DNA from: CAWELS01 sp964468205
Lineage (GTDB): Bacteria > Acidobacteriota > Terriglobia > Bryobacterales > Bryobacteraceae
DNA length: 64,000 bases
Assembly: GCA_964468205.1 (NCBI GenBank)
Contig: CAYXVG010000007.1
Coordinates: 62,001 to 126,000, forward strand
Reading direction: 5' to 3'
Shown: in pieces, positions 53,807 to 62,835 of the stretch
Position numbering within the stretch: the first letter of the stretch is position 1
Layout: every line of letters starts with the position of its first letter
Position numbers and translations under genes: made by a program
Notes under the pieces: generated by a model
Database searches by the model: none
What the model was told of the DNA's origin: nothing
Seen by the model: only the letters and a program-made list of their open reading frames with translations

Positions 53807-55423
53807 ATGCGCTTATTCCTCGCTCTACTATTCGCCGCGGGGTGTCTCGCGGCCGCCGAGCCGCTGTCGCCGGAACGGATCCGGGCGCACGTCCGGTTTC
53901 TTGCGCATGACCTGCTGGAGGGTCGCGCCCCGGGTTCCCGGGGGGGAAGATTGGCGTCGGAGTATCTCGCGGCGCAATTCGCGGTCGCAGGCGCGAAGCC
54001 GGCCGCTCCGAAAGGCTCCTACTTCCAGACGGTGCCGCTGGCCGGCGTCGAAACGCAACCATCAGCGACGCTCGAGGTGGACGGCGGGCAGCCGCTGATA
54101 CTCCGGTGGCGGAAGGATTTCACTGGGGCGACCCACCTCCAGCGGGAGAACGTTTCGTTCTTCGCTGAAGCGGTCTTCGCAGGCTACGGCATCGACGCTC
54201 CGGAATACGGCTGGGACGACTACGGCGCAATCGACGTCACCGGCAAGGTGGTCGTGCTCTTCACTAATGAGCCGCCGTCACAGACGGAGTCCTTCTTCGA
54301 GGGTAAGGCGCTCACCTATTACGGCCGCTGGACGTACAAGTTCGAGGAGGCCCTGAGGCGGGGCGCCACCGCGGCCATCCTGATCCACACGGACGAGACG
54401 GCCGGATACGGCTGGGATGTAGTCCGGAACTCCTGGGGCCGGGAAGAGATTCAGGTTCGACGTCCGGCCGGCGAACCAGCGCTGGCATTCGCCGGATGGG
54501 TCACCGCCGAGGCCGGCGGCACGCTGCTCGGCGCGGCAGGCCATACGGTGGAGGAACTATTGGCCAGGTCCAATACCAAGGGCTTTCGGGCCTTCCCGCT
54601 CGGCATCAGTATCCGGGGGGATATCCCCGCCAAGGTGCGCGAGTTCGAAAGCCGGAACGTGACGGCTGTTGTCCCCGGCTCGGATCCCAAACTCGCCGCC
54701 GAGGCGGTCCTGTTGAGCGCGCACTGGGATCATCTGGGCACGGGGGGCGACGACCCAAATGACCAGATCTTCAATGGCGCCGTGGACAACGCTACCGGCT
54801 GCGCGATCCTGATCGAACTGGCCCGGGCGTGGGCCTCTCTCGAGAAGAAGCCCGCGCGTTCGGCTCTCTTCCTCGCTGTGACCGCTGAGGAGTCCGGCTT
54901 GCTCGGTTCCCGCTACTTCGCTTCGCACCCGCTAATCCCGCCCGGCCGGATCGCCGCCGCGTTGAACTTCGACGCCTACCTCCCGATTGGACTGCCATCG
55001 AGCATCGTAGTCAACGGAGCGGGGCGTACCACTATCGGGCCGCTCGTGGAGGACGCGGCGCGCCGTCACAACCTGACGATCAAGCGGGACCCGCGTCCGG
55101 GACAAGGGTCCTATTTCCGCTCGGACCATTTCGCGTTCGCCCAGGTTGGGATTCCGGCGTTTTCCATCAACTTCGGCGGTGACTTCGACGGGCGCCCGGC
55201 CGAGTGGGTCGAGGCACAGCGCAAAGCCTTCAGGGAGAGCTACCATCAGCCTTCGGACGAGTATCGCGATGAATGGGACTTTGCCGGCCTGGCGTTGCTT
55301 GGCGAGTACGGACTTCTAGTGGGGAGAACGATTGCGGAGTGGGAAGCCACTCCAAACTGGCAAGCCGGCGATCCCCTGAAGAAAATGCGGGACGCTACGC
55401 TTGCCGGCGCAGCGTCACAGTAG
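53807..55423 (+). CDS. Secreted M28 family zinc aminopeptidase
   Basis: Protein of 538 residues with a signal peptide (1-17). After a PA-type insert (about 100-270), the M28 domain has zinc ligands His306 and Asp308 (SAHWDHLG), the Asp of GAVDNATG, the catalytic EE pair of [10 protein letters not shown], and a late His in YHQPSDEY. It likely removes N-terminal residues from peptides outside the cytoplasm. The frame is open to 53198 but the upstream part is antisense to the cyclophilin. It overlaps ispF by 29 bases at the 3' end. Confidence 0.93.
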   Translation: MRLFLALLFAAGCLAAAEPLSPERIRAHVRFLAHDLLEGRAPGSRGGRLASEYLAAQFAVAGAKPAAPKGSYFQTVPLAGVETQPSATLEVDGGQPLILRWRKDFTGATHLQRENVSFFAEAVFAGYGIDAPEYGWDDYGAIDVTGKVVVLFTNEPPSQTESFFEGKALTYYGRWTYKFEEALRRGATAAILIHTDETAGYGWDVVRNSWGREEIQVRRPAGEPALAFAGWVTAEAGGTLLGAAGHTVEELLARSNTKGFRAFPLGISIRGDIPAKVREFESRNVTAVVPGSDPKLAAEAVLLSAHWDHLGTGGDDPNDQIFNGAVDNATGCAILIELARAWASLEKKPARSALFLAVTAEESGLLGSRYFASHPLIPPGRIAAALNFDAYLPIGLPSSIVVNGAGRTTIGPLVEDAARRHNLTIKRDPRPGQGSYFRSDHFAFAQVGIPAFSINFGGDFDGRPAEWVEAQRKAFRESYHQPSDEYRDEWDFAGLALLGEYGLLVGRTIAEWEATPNWQAGDPLKKMRDATLAGAASQ

Positions 55424-55877
55424 CTTGCGCCTCCACGCTGCGCCCCTCCCCGACCGGTCCAACTCTTTCCGCCGTCTTGAACTTCACATTCACGCGGTCC
55501 ACGTGCAGGCCCAGGACCGCCGCGACACTGTCACGGATCGCGGCGCGGTAGTCCCTTAGTTTGGGCCGCTGGAGAATGACGGTGGAGTCCACGTTCACAA
55601 GCGCAAATCCCCGCTCGCCGGCAAGTTCCACCGCGCGCTTCAGAAACAGGTCGCTCGCGGCGCCTTTCCATTCCGGATCGGTATCGGGGAAGTGCATGCC
55701 GATGTCTCCGAGGGCGGCGGCGCCGAGGACGGCGTCGGTGATGGCATGGAACAGGGCATCGGCGTCGGAGTGTCCGACCAGGCCAAAGTCCGCGGGGATC
55801 CTGACCCCCCCCAAAATGATACACGAGCCAGGCCCCGTGCGATGAACGTCCCACCCGAGGCCTGAACGGTACTCCAT
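55395..55877 (-). CDS. ispF: IspF, 2-C-methyl-D-erythritol 2,4-cyclodiphosphate synthase
   Basis: Enzyme of 160 residues of the MEP isoprenoid pathway. Zinc ligands are in GWDVHR and the HSDADAL motif with its following LFHAITDAVLGAAALGDIG stretch, and the FPDTDP loop and the terminal region with KFKTAERVGPVGEG are as in IspF. The start is probably the ATG at 55877 sharing its A with the ispD stop; a TTG one codon earlier also overlaps. Last gene of yacL-ispD-ispF. Confidence 0.95.
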   Translation of the reverse strand: MEYRSGLGWDVHRTGPGSCIILGGVRIPADFGLVGHSDADALFHAITDAVLGAAALGDIGMHFPDTDPEWKGAASDLFLKRAVELAGERGFALVNVDSTVILQRPKLRDYRAAIRDSVAAVLGLHVDRVNVKFKTAERVGPVGEGRSVEAQATVTLRRQA

Positions 55878-56605
55878 CAAGCAGTAGCCTCGGCCTTGGC
55901 CTTTTCCTCGGCCAGGAAGAGCTTCGCCAGGCTAACATCGCTGGGTCGGGTAATCTTGATATTGCGGTCGCTGCCAGGAACGACGGTCACCGCGACCTTC
56001 TCAAGGCGCTCCACCAGGCTGGATTCGTCTGTTCCAACAAACTCGTCGTCCCGCGCCTTGGCGAACGCTTCCCGCAACAAATCCAGCCGGAAAACCTGGG
56101 GCGTCTGCGTCAGCACCAAGCGGTCACGGGGAAGCGTGGCGCGCACCTTCGTCAGTTGCACTTGCTTGACGGTATCGACTGGGACGATGCCGACTATCGC
56201 GGCGCCATCCGCAGCCGCCGCCTGGACGACCTTCTGGAGAATCTCCTCGTCAACGAACGGGCGCACGGCGTCATGCACGGCCACCAGGTCGGTGTCCTCG
56301 GAGACAACGCCCAGGGCATTCTCCACCGAATGCTGCCGGGTCTCTCCGCCCTCGACAAGATGAACGGGCTTTGCCGGGCGGTCCTGCTGGATCAGTTCTC
56401 CCACCCACGGCAGGTCTTCCTGCCGCAGCGCCACGATGATCTCGTTTACCAGCGGCGATCCTGCGAACTTGCGGATCGTGTGGAGCAGAATCGGCAGCCC
56501 GTCGAGTAACATGAACTGCTTGCGGCTAGTGCCAGACTTCTCGGGATCGGCCGGGCGCATGCGGGTCCCGAGCCCCGCGGCGGGAAGTATCACAGCGAGT
56601 TTCAT
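55877..56605 (-). CDS. ispD: IspD, 2-C-methyl-D-erythritol 4-phosphate cytidylyltransferase
   Basis: Enzyme of 242 residues that activates MEP with CTP. The nucleotide-binding motif PAAGLGTRM and the later VAVHDAVRPF and TDESSLVE regions are present. The C-terminus has an unusual Lys/Glu/Ala-rich tail (EEKAKAEATA). The ATG at 56605 aligns with the family N-terminus; the frame stays open upstream into yacL but is not conserved. Stop overlaps the ispF start. Confidence 0.95.
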   Translation of the reverse strand: MKLAVILPAAGLGTRMRPADPEKSGTSRKQFMLLDGLPILLHTIRKFAGSPLVNEIIVALRQEDLPWVGELIQQDRPAKPVHLVEGGETRQHSVENALGVVSEDTDLVAVHDAVRPFVDEEILQKVVQAAAADGAAIVGIVPVDTVKQVQLTKVRATLPRDRLVLTQTPQVFRLDLLREAFAKARDDEFVGTDESSLVERLEKVAVTVVPGSDRNIKITRPSDVSLAKLFLAEEKAKAEATA

Positions 56606-56714
56606 GACGCTCTGCGAAGACAATTCTACCTCATGCTCTTCAAGTTCGTTCGACTGAGCGAGCCGGGACCCCGCTGATGCTCCGGGCGCCGGCGGCGCGG
56701 GGAGCATCAGCGGG

Positions 56715-57803
56715 TTAGTGAGACGCCTGCTCGCGTTGGTGCTTGTCGTGGCGGTTAGGCCGGTCCCCGCCTTTGTCGTAGACCTGATGCAGCTTCTCAT
56801 CGAAGCGGCCGAAGATCATTTTGCCGGCGGTGGTTTGGAGCACAGACGTCACCGAGATGTCGATCGTCCTGGAAATCACCTTTTTCGCATTGTCGACCAC
56901 AACCATCGTGCCGTCGTCCAAGTAGGCGACACCCTGGTTGTACTCCTTGCCCTCCTTGAGGATGAAGACCTTCATCGTCTCGCCGGGCAAAACCACCGGC
57001 TTGAGCGAATTCGCAAGCTCATTGATGTTAAGAACCTCGACGCCGTGCAAGTTGGCGACTTTGTTCAAGTTAAAGTCATTTGTCACCACCTTGCAGTCGT
57101 AGAGCTTGCCCAACTCGATCAGCTTCATGTCAACGTCGCGGACATTCGGGAAATCCTCTTCGAGGATCTGCACGTTCAATTGGGGCATCTTCTGTAACCT
57201 TTGCAGGATGTCGAGCCCGCGCCGGCCTCGGTTTCGTTTCATCGAATCCGCCGAATCCGCCACCAACTGCAATTCCCGGAGCACGAACTGGGGGATTACG
57301 ATAACGCCGTCGAGAAAACCCGTCTCGGCGACATCGGCTATCCGCCCGTCGATAATCACACTCGTGTCGAGAATCTTGAAAGAGTGTTTCCCGGCCTTCT
57401 CGCCGCCGAATAGTCCGCCCAGAGCCGCAAGATTCAGCATGTCCCCCTTGTTGGCGCCCACAATGAGGCCGACATAGGTCATGATCAACAGAAGCGCCAA
57501 CTGGATGAACAGAACAGTATTGCTGGCGTCATCGCCCAAGACTGCGCTGTCGAGTATCTTGGCCATGAGAAATGCGCCAAGGATTCCGAGCACAGATCCG
57601 ATAGCAGCTCCGATCAACCGTTTCAGGCTGACTTGCTTCAAGCGGACCTCGAACAGCACGATTGCAACGCCAAGTGCAAGTCCCGCGATCAAGTTCCAAA
57701 TGGGCTGGAGGGGGGCTTGGCCCCCGATCGGTTTGAGTATATAGGCTACGACTCCGACAACAAGAATAAAGAGAATGCGTATGACGAACAAGTCATTAAG
57801 CAT
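56715..57803 (-). CDS. yacL: YacL-type PIN/TRAM membrane protein
   Basis: Protein of 362 residues with four N-terminal membrane helices (about 5-115), a PIN nuclease domain starting at KILDTSVIIDGRIAD with the acidic residues of the active site, and a C-terminal TRAM RNA-binding domain. YacL of Bacillus sits upstream of ispD and ispF, the same order as here. The role is unclear; an RNase function is inferred from the fold. The ATG at 57803 has GGGAGGG upstream. Confidence 0.9.
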   Translation of the reverse strand: MLNDLFVIRILFILVVGVVAYILKPIGGQAPLQPIWNLIAGLALGVAIVLFEVRLKQVSLKRLIGAAIGSVLGILGAFLMAKILDSAVLGDDASNTVLFIQLALLLIMTYVGLIVGANKGDMLNLAALGGLFGGEKAGKHSFKILDTSVIIDGRIADVAETGFLDGVIVIPQFVLRELQLVADSADSMKRNRGRRGLDILQRLQKMPQLNVQILEEDFPNVRDVDMKLIELGKLYDCKVVTNDFNLNKVANLHGVEVLNINELANSLKPVVLPGETMKVFILKEGKEYNQGVAYLDDGTMVVVDNAKKVISRTIDISVTSVLQTTAGKMIFGRFDEKLHQVYDKGGDRPNRHDKHQREQASH

Positions 57804-57860
57804 GTCACCCTCCCTGGTGACCAAGCGCGAACCTTAAGAATATGAATACGTTCGGCCTTG

Positions 57861-57887
57861 AGTATAACACCGAAAGGGCGCTGTCAG
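57861..57887 (-). promoter_or_regulatory. Candidate promoter of yacL-ispD-ispF
   Basis: On the minus strand, CTGACA (57882-57887, five of six matches to TTGACA) lies 15 bases before TATACT (57861-57866). The spacing is a little short. It lies 58 bases upstream of the yacL ATG. Confidence 0.4.
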
Positions 57888-58002
57888 ATGAAGGAGTGGG
57901 ATTCGGAAGCGGAGGAAAAAACTGCCGGACCCGCCGGCACTACAGGGACAACGAGCCAGCGGTCATGATCTCATTCGATCGCCGGTCGCCCGGCGGGCCC
58001 TC

Positions 58003-58380
58003 CTACAGGGCCTTGGCGAGTTCTTCTGCAAACGCACTCTGCGGTGCGTTCTTGTTGTTCGCCGGGCGGCGGTGTTTTCGCCCGCCACGTTTCCGGTCCG
58101 GCGGACCTTGGCCGCGCTGGCCTTTGGGCCGTGGAGGCTGGGCTTCGTTGGCCCTCAGCAGCCGCTCCTCAAGGGGCGCACGGTCAAACCGGCGGATGAT
58201 CGAATCCATCTCTTCCTTGTTCGGGGCGTCGATGAAAGCGAAGCCCTTGGACTCTTGCGTCTCGGGGTTCCGGATCACTTTGATGTTGTCAGCTACAAGG
58301 TTTTCTGCGTGGAGCCACGACATAATGTCGTCAGCGGTCACCCAGGTGGGAAGGTTGCCGAGAAATACCGTATGACTCAT
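58003..58380 (-). CDS. RRM-type RNA-binding protein with basic tail
   Basis: Protein of 125 residues. Residues 1-75 form an RNA recognition motif with RNP2 (VFLGNLP) and RNP1 (KGFAFIDAP); the RNP1 aromatic at the usual third position is Ala-Phe rather than Gly-Phe. The tail is rich in Arg, Lys, Gly, Pro and Asn (RPKGQRGQGPPDRKRGGR). Bacterial RRM proteins of this size are known from cyanobacteria and others and bind RNA, often in cold response. Single gene. Confidence 0.88.
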   Translation of the reverse strand: MSHTVFLGNLPTWVTADDIMSWLHAENLVADNIKVIRNPETQESKGFAFIDAPNKEEMDSIIRRFDRAPLEERLLRANEAQPPRPKGQRGQGPPDRKRGGRKHRRPANNKNAPQSAFAEELAKAL

Positions 58381-58514
58381 TCTCTAGGCGTAGTTTACTC
58401 CGTGGGAATTTTTCGGGGACCAGGATACAAAGGTGAGGTCCATGAAAGCACTTCTATATTAGCACAGGGAGTTTCGACCCGCAAACGGAAGTCTAAACTC
58501 CTTTTGAGGAAAGG

Positions 58515-58531
58515 CGCGGGAGAGGCCCGCG
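58515..58531 (-). repeat. Six-base-pair GC hairpin after serA
   Basis: CGCGGG (58515-58520) pairs with CCCGCG (58526-58531). On the minus strand it lies about 100 bases after the serA stop and is followed by CCTTTCC, not a full U tract. It could be a weak terminator for the serA operon. Confidence 0.35.
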
Positions 58532-58633
58532 ATTTCCGCCAGGCAGCTCTTCCCTGGGGGTGCAGAGGAGATTTCTTGGCCCGCCCAAAGCGAGCCAATC
58601 AGAAGACGGGCCAGAGCCCCGCCCAGCCCGCGC

Positions 58634-60220
58634 CTACCCGAGGACTACGTTGCGGACGAGCAGAACTCCGTTCGCGCCGCGCAACTCTTCCATGACGCTT
58701 TCCGGCACGGGTCCATCTGTTTCCACCGCGGCCACGGCACGCAGCGTCTCACCGGGTACCGAAGGTGCGTCTTCCCGTCCGAGAGAGAAGTTTGCAATGT
58801 TGACACCGTTGTTACCCAGCACCGTACCGACATGGCCGATCACGCCCGGGATGTCCTTGTTCTTCATGAACAGGATGTTGCCAGCAAGATTGGTTTCGCA
58901 GTTGATCCCATCCACCTGCATCAGCCGAGGTTTTCCCAGCACCAGTGCGCCCTGAACCGTCGTCTTGCCCTTGTCGGTCTCGAGTTCCAGCCGGATCGAG
59001 TCCGTGAAACCGTCACGCTTTTCATGGCGCTCGGCAACATCAAGGCCGCGCTGCTTGGCGATCTGCATGGCATTGACAACGTTCACCTTCTGCGACAGAA
59101 AGCTATTCAATACTCCGCCGAGGCCGCCGTTGCGAATCAGTGTGGTGTTGTTGCTGCCCATGTCGCCGTGGTAGACCAGACGCACACCCTGGGGGTTTCC
59201 GTTCGCTATCTGGGCCGCAAAGGCGCCGAGCTTCTCCGCCAGTTCGATGTATGGCCCCAGCTTCTTGTATATATCCGGGGAAACCGACGGCATATTGACC
59301 GCATTGATCGCGATTCCATCGCGCAGGTAATGCAGCACCTGCTCGGCGATCCGGATGCCGACGATCTCCTGTGCCTCGCCAGTGGATCCGCCGATGTGTG
59401 GCGTGGCCACCAGCCCCGCCTCTCCAAGCACCGGGTTATCGGCCGGGGGTTCCACGGCGAAGACGTCGAGGCCTGCTCCGGACACTTTGCCGGACTTCAT
59501 GGCCTCATACAACGCCTCTTCGTCCACAATTCCGCCGCGGGCACAGTTGACAATGCGCACGCCGTCTTTCATCTTGGCGAACTGCTCTGTCGAGAGCATG
59601 TTCTTCGTCTCCGGTGTGAGGGCGACGTGCAGCGAAATATACTCGCTCTCGGCCAGCAACCGGTCCAGTTCCACCAATTCCACGTTCATATCATCGGCCC
59701 ACTGCTTGCTGACGTAGGGGTCAGTGCCGATGATCCGCATCTCGAAAGCCCGCGCGCGCTGCACCACCTCGCGCCCGATGCTGCCGAGACCAATCACGCC
59801 TAGAGTTTTGCCACGGAGTTCGGAGCCGAGGAACCTCTTCTTTTCCCACTTCCCGGACTTGGTGGACTCCGTCGCTTGCGGTATGCCGCGAGCCATGGAG
59901 AGCATCAGCGCTAGCGTGTGCTCGGCCACGGCGACGGCATTGCCGCCCGGGGTATTCATGACCAGAATGCCGGCGGCGGTGGCCGCTTCCAAGTCGATGT
60001 TGTCCACGCCAATTCCCGCCCGGCCAATCGCCTTCAGGTTGGGAGCGTTGTCGATCACTTCCTTTGGTACCTTGGCCGCGCTTCGGACCAGAAGTCCCTC
60101 GGCTTCGGCGAGATGCCCGTGGAAGTTCTGCGGATCCGAAAGGATCAACTCACAGTCTGGCTGGGACTGCAACATTTCGATCGCTGCCGGAGCAATTTTG
60201 TCGGCTACCAGGATCTTCAT
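58634..60220 (-). CDS. serA: SerA, D-3-phosphoglycerate dehydrogenase
   Basis: NAD-dependent dehydrogenase of 528 residues that starts serine synthesis. The nucleotide motif GVIGLGSIGREV, the catalytic region NCARGGIVDEEAL and TPHIGGSTGEAQ, an intervening ASB-type domain (about 310-450) and a terminal ACT domain (from about 455) are all present, so serine or another amino acid may regulate it. The ATG at 60220 (MKILVADK) has AGAGGG eight bases upstream. A GTG at 60289 overlapping the aminotransferase stop (GTGA) would add 23 Lys/Ala-rich residues and cannot be excluded. Confidence 0.94.
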   Translation of the reverse strand: MKILVADKIAPAAIEMLQSQPDCELILSDPQNFHGHLAEAEGLLVRSAAKVPKEVIDNAPNLKAIGRAGIGVDNIDLEAATAAGILVMNTPGGNAVAVAEHTLALMLSMARGIPQATESTKSGKWEKKRFLGSELRGKTLGVIGLGSIGREVVQRARAFEMRIIGTDPYVSKQWADDMNVELVELDRLLAESEYISLHVALTPETKNMLSTEQFAKMKDGVRIVNCARGGIVDEEALYEAMKSGKVSGAGLDVFAVEPPADNPVLGEAGLVATPHIGGSTGEAQEIVGIRIAEQVLHYLRDGIAINAVNMPSVSPDIYKKLGPYIELAEKLGAFAAQIANGNPQGVRLVYHGDMGSNNTTLIRNGGLGGVLNSFLSQKVNVVNAMQIAKQRGLDVAERHEKRDGFTDSIRLELETDKGKTTVQGALVLGKPRLMQVDGINCETNLAGNILFMKNKDIPGVIGHVGTVLGNNGVNIANFSLGREDAPSVPGETLRAVAAVETDGPVPESVMEELRGANGVLLVRNVVLG

Positions 60221-60285
60221 TTTCTTTGCCCTCTTCGAGAAGCTGGCAGACTTTGCCGCCCGCTCTGCTACTTCTGCAGTTTTAC

Positions 60286-61443
60286 TCACTTATCCATGCC
60301 GGCCATCTTAACGTATACGTGCTGAACCGCTGCGACGCCCTTACCGAACTCCACTTCTTTGCCGGCCGCGGCCAGAATCAGCTCGAGTTCCGCAATTACC
60401 GCAAAGAGGTCCGGGAAGTCGAAGTACCCGAGATGCGCGATGCGGAAGATCTTGCCTTTCATGGAGCCCTGGCCGTTGGCAATAATGGAGCCGAACCGGT
60501 CGCGAAAACCTTTCACGATCACGCCCGAGTCCATACCTTCCGGCGCTTTAACCGCGGTAACCGCCGCCCCCGGGTCGTGCGGGGCGAAGGGCTCGAGGCC
60601 AAGCGCCATCACCGCTTCCCGGGTGGCGCAGGCCAGCCCTTGCGCGTTCTCGATTAGCTTATCCATGCCAATCGATTTCATATATCGAAGGGCCTCGGCC
60701 AGGCTCAGCAGCAACGCTGTGTTGGGCGTATAGTTTGACTGCCCTTTGAGCGCGTTCTCCGCCTCCTTCTTGATGTTGAAGTAGAAGTGGGGAAGATCCG
60801 AGGTCTCCTCGTGCTTCCAGGCCTTCTCGCTGATGGTCATGAAAGCCAGCCCGGGCGGAATCATGAACGCTTTCTGCGAGCCGCCGATCACGATATCGAG
60901 TCCCCAGCCGTCGATATCGAGCGGCATGGTGCCCAGGCCCGTGATGGCATCCACCACCACGATCGCATCGGTCTCCTTCGCCGCCTTGCCGATCTTTTCG
61001 ACATCGTGCTTTACTCCGGTGGAAGTCTCCGAAGCCTGCAGGAAAACGCCGCGAATTCCCGGCTCCTTTAGCTTCTCGACAACCTCATCAGCCGGCACGG
61101 CCAGACCGTACTCGGCTTCGAGTATCACCGGTTCGAGACCATAGGCCGTAGTGATCTGGCCCCAGCGCTCGCCGAACTTTCCGGCTGAGAGGACAATGAC
61201 CTTGTCTCCCTTGCGGAAGAAGTTCGAAACAGACGCTTCCATGGCGCCGGTACCGGAACAAACCAGGGGAACAACGTCTCCGGAGTAGCCAAGTAACTCC
61301 TTGAGGTCCGTGACGACCGATTCGTACACCGCCACGAAATCCTGCGTACGGTGGTGAATGTCGGCCGCCATCATGGCGTGCAATGCCGGAGGATACAACG
61401 GGGTAGGCCCCGGCGTGAGCAGACGGGTTTTACGAATGTGCAT
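60286..61443 (-). CDS. Class V aminotransferase (probable phosphoserine or serine-glyoxylate type)
   Basis: PLP enzyme of 385 residues. It begins LLTPGPTPLYP, the opening of the alanine/serine-glyoxylate aminotransferase group, and the PLP lysine is in GGSQKAFMIPPGL. Placed directly upstream of serA with a 3' overlap or small gap, it is likely to make phosphoserine from phosphohydroxypyruvate, although this subfamily differs from canonical SerC. Serine-glyoxylate activity is the alternative. It is divergent from the yqeY homologue by 33 bases. Confidence 0.85.
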   Translation of the reverse strand: MHIRKTRLLTPGPTPLYPPALHAMMAADIHHRTQDFVAVYESVVTDLKELLGYSGDVVPLVCSGTGAMEASVSNFFRKGDKVIVLSAGKFGERWGQITTAYGLEPVILEAEYGLAVPADEVVEKLKEPGIRGVFLQASETSTGVKHDVEKIGKAAKETDAIVVVDAITGLGTMPLDIDGWGLDIVIGGSQKAFMIPPGLAFMTISEKAWKHEETSDLPHFYFNIKKEAENALKGQSNYTPNTALLLSLAEALRYMKSIGMDKLIENAQGLACATREAVMALGLEPFAPHDPGAAVTAVKAPEGMDSGVIVKGFRDRFGSIIANGQGSMKGKIFRIAHLGYFDFPDLFAVIAELELILAAAGKEVEFGKGVAAVQHVYVKMAGMDK

Positions 61444-61476
61444 GGTTAGACTAAACCAACTAGAATAACAGACGTC

Positions 61477-61923
61477 ATGCCCCTAATTGAGAGGATACAG
61501 AAAGACATGGTCGCGGCCATGAAGGCCAAGAACCAGGAACGCCTCAACGCAATCCGCCTGATCAAGGCTGCCTTGAAGATGCAGGAAGTGGATAGCGGCA
61601 AGCCGTTGGATGAAGCGACAGAACTGAAGGTACTGGCCGGCCTCGTGAAACAGCGCAAGGACTCGATTGAAATGTACCGGAAGGGAGGCCGTGAGGAATT
61701 AGCGGCTAAGGAGGAAGGAGAACTGGCCGTGGTGGAGTCCTACATGCCCGCCAAAGCTACCGTTGCGGACATCGAGGCCGCCGTGGAGGCCGCCGTCGTC
61801 GAAACCGGCGCCAGTTCCATGAGCCAAATGGGCCAGGTGATGAGGGCCGCACGGGAGAATTTGGCAGGAAAGACGATTGACGGCAGGGCGCTCAGTGACA
61901 AGGTGAAGGCACGACTCGGTTGA
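61477..61923 (+). CDS. yqeY: GatB/YqeY domain protein
   Basis: Protein of 148 residues matching the YqeY family, an isolated version of the tRNA-binding tail of GatB. It has KNQERLNAIRLIKAALK, the VKQRKDSIEMYRKGGREELAAKEEGE helix pair, and the terminal MGQVMRAARENLAGKTIDGRALS region. The function is unknown; a role in tRNA-dependent amidation is suggested by the fold. It starts 33 bases from the divergent aminotransferase. Confidence 0.92.
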   Translation: MPLIERIQKDMVAAMKAKNQERLNAIRLIKAALKMQEVDSGKPLDEATELKVLAGLVKQRKDSIEMYRKGGREELAAKEEGELAVVESYMPAKATVADIEAAVEAAVVETGASSMSQMGQVMRAARENLAGKTIDGRALSDKVKARLG

Positions 61924-61925
61924 GC

Positions 61926-61948
61926 GGGGCCGCCAGCGGCGCGGCCCC
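61926..61948 (+). repeat. Eight-base-pair GC hairpin after yqeY
   Basis: GGGGCCGC (61926-61933) pairs perfectly with GCGGCCCC (61941-61948). It begins three bases after the yqeY stop. There is no U tract (next bases ATAGCACC), so an intrinsic terminator is uncertain, though a role in ending yqeY transcripts fits the position. Confidence 0.5.
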
Positions 61949-61979
61949 ATAGCACCTAAGATTCTATTTGGAGGTTTCG

Positions 61980-62699
61980 ATGAAGAGAGTCTCGATTGCA
62001 GTGTTGATATCCTGTTTCGCGGCCGGCCTTGTGCTGGCCCAGCCCGGCTTCCAGTCGGTGTTCAACGGGAAAGATCTCAGCGGGTGGAAGATCCCAGAAG
62101 GCGATAACAGCCACTGGAAGGTGGTGGACGGCGTCATCGACTACGATGCTCAGAGCGAGGCAGAGGGCCAGAAGAGCCTCTTTACTCAAAAAGAATACGG
62201 CGACTTCGTGCTCCAGGTCGACTGGCGGATCAAGGAGACGCCTTTCATCTATGAGCATGCCCGGATCATGATGCCGGATGGAACATATAAGAAAGATGCG
62301 GATGGAAACGTGATCGAGTTCGCCATCCCGGATTCCGACTCCGGCATCCTGTTGCGCGGCGGCCCGCAGGTGAACATCTGGTGCTGGCCCCAGGGCTCCG
62401 GCGAGCTCTGGCAGGTTAGGAACAATAAGGACCTGCCTCCTGACGTACGCGGCGCGGCGGTGCCGAGACTCCATGCGGACAGAAATGTCGGCGAGTGGAA
62501 TACCTTCGAGATCACGCTCCAGGGTGACCGCGTGACCGTTGTTCTCAACGGCCATACCGTGATCGGTAACGCCCAGATTCCTGGTATCGCGGCGAGGGGA
62601 CCCATCGGCCTACAACACCACGGACGGATGGTGGATGGCAAGTGGGTCGGCCCTCCAAGTCTGGTGCAATTCCGCAACATCAAGGTCAAGGAGTTGTAG
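61980..62699 (+). CDS. Secreted DUF1080 protein
   Basis: Protein of 239 residues with a signal peptide (about 1-19, MKRVSIAVLISCFAAGLVLA) and a single DUF1080 jelly roll: FQSVFNGKDLSGWKIP, the LFTQKEYGDFVLQVDWRIK strands and PDSDSGILLRG, ending with GPIGLQHHG. The family includes 3-keto-disaccharide hydrolases. It is shorter than the 46350-47288 paralogue. GGAGG (61970-61974) lies five bases before the ATG. Confidence 0.92.
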   Translation: MKRVSIAVLISCFAAGLVLAQPGFQSVFNGKDLSGWKIPEGDNSHWKVVDGVIDYDAQSEAEGQKSLFTQKEYGDFVLQVDWRIKETPFIYEHARIMMPDGTYKKDADGNVIEFAIPDSDSGILLRGGPQVNIWCWPQGSGELWQVRNNKDLPPDVRGAAVPRLHADRNVGEWNTFEITLQGDRVTVVLNGHTVIGNAQIPGIAARGPIGLQHHGRMVDGKWVGPPSLVQFRNIKVKEL

Positions 62700-62835
62700 C
62701 CGGATTTGTAGGCGGTGGCGCCGGGGGAGGATCGCCGTCCCTAGCCCGCCCCGCGCCGTTCCGTGCGGATGGTTTAGGATAGAATCTGCGAAGCAATCCA
62801 GCTTCCGAAGTGTTGCGTGTCGAGGAGGTGACCGA

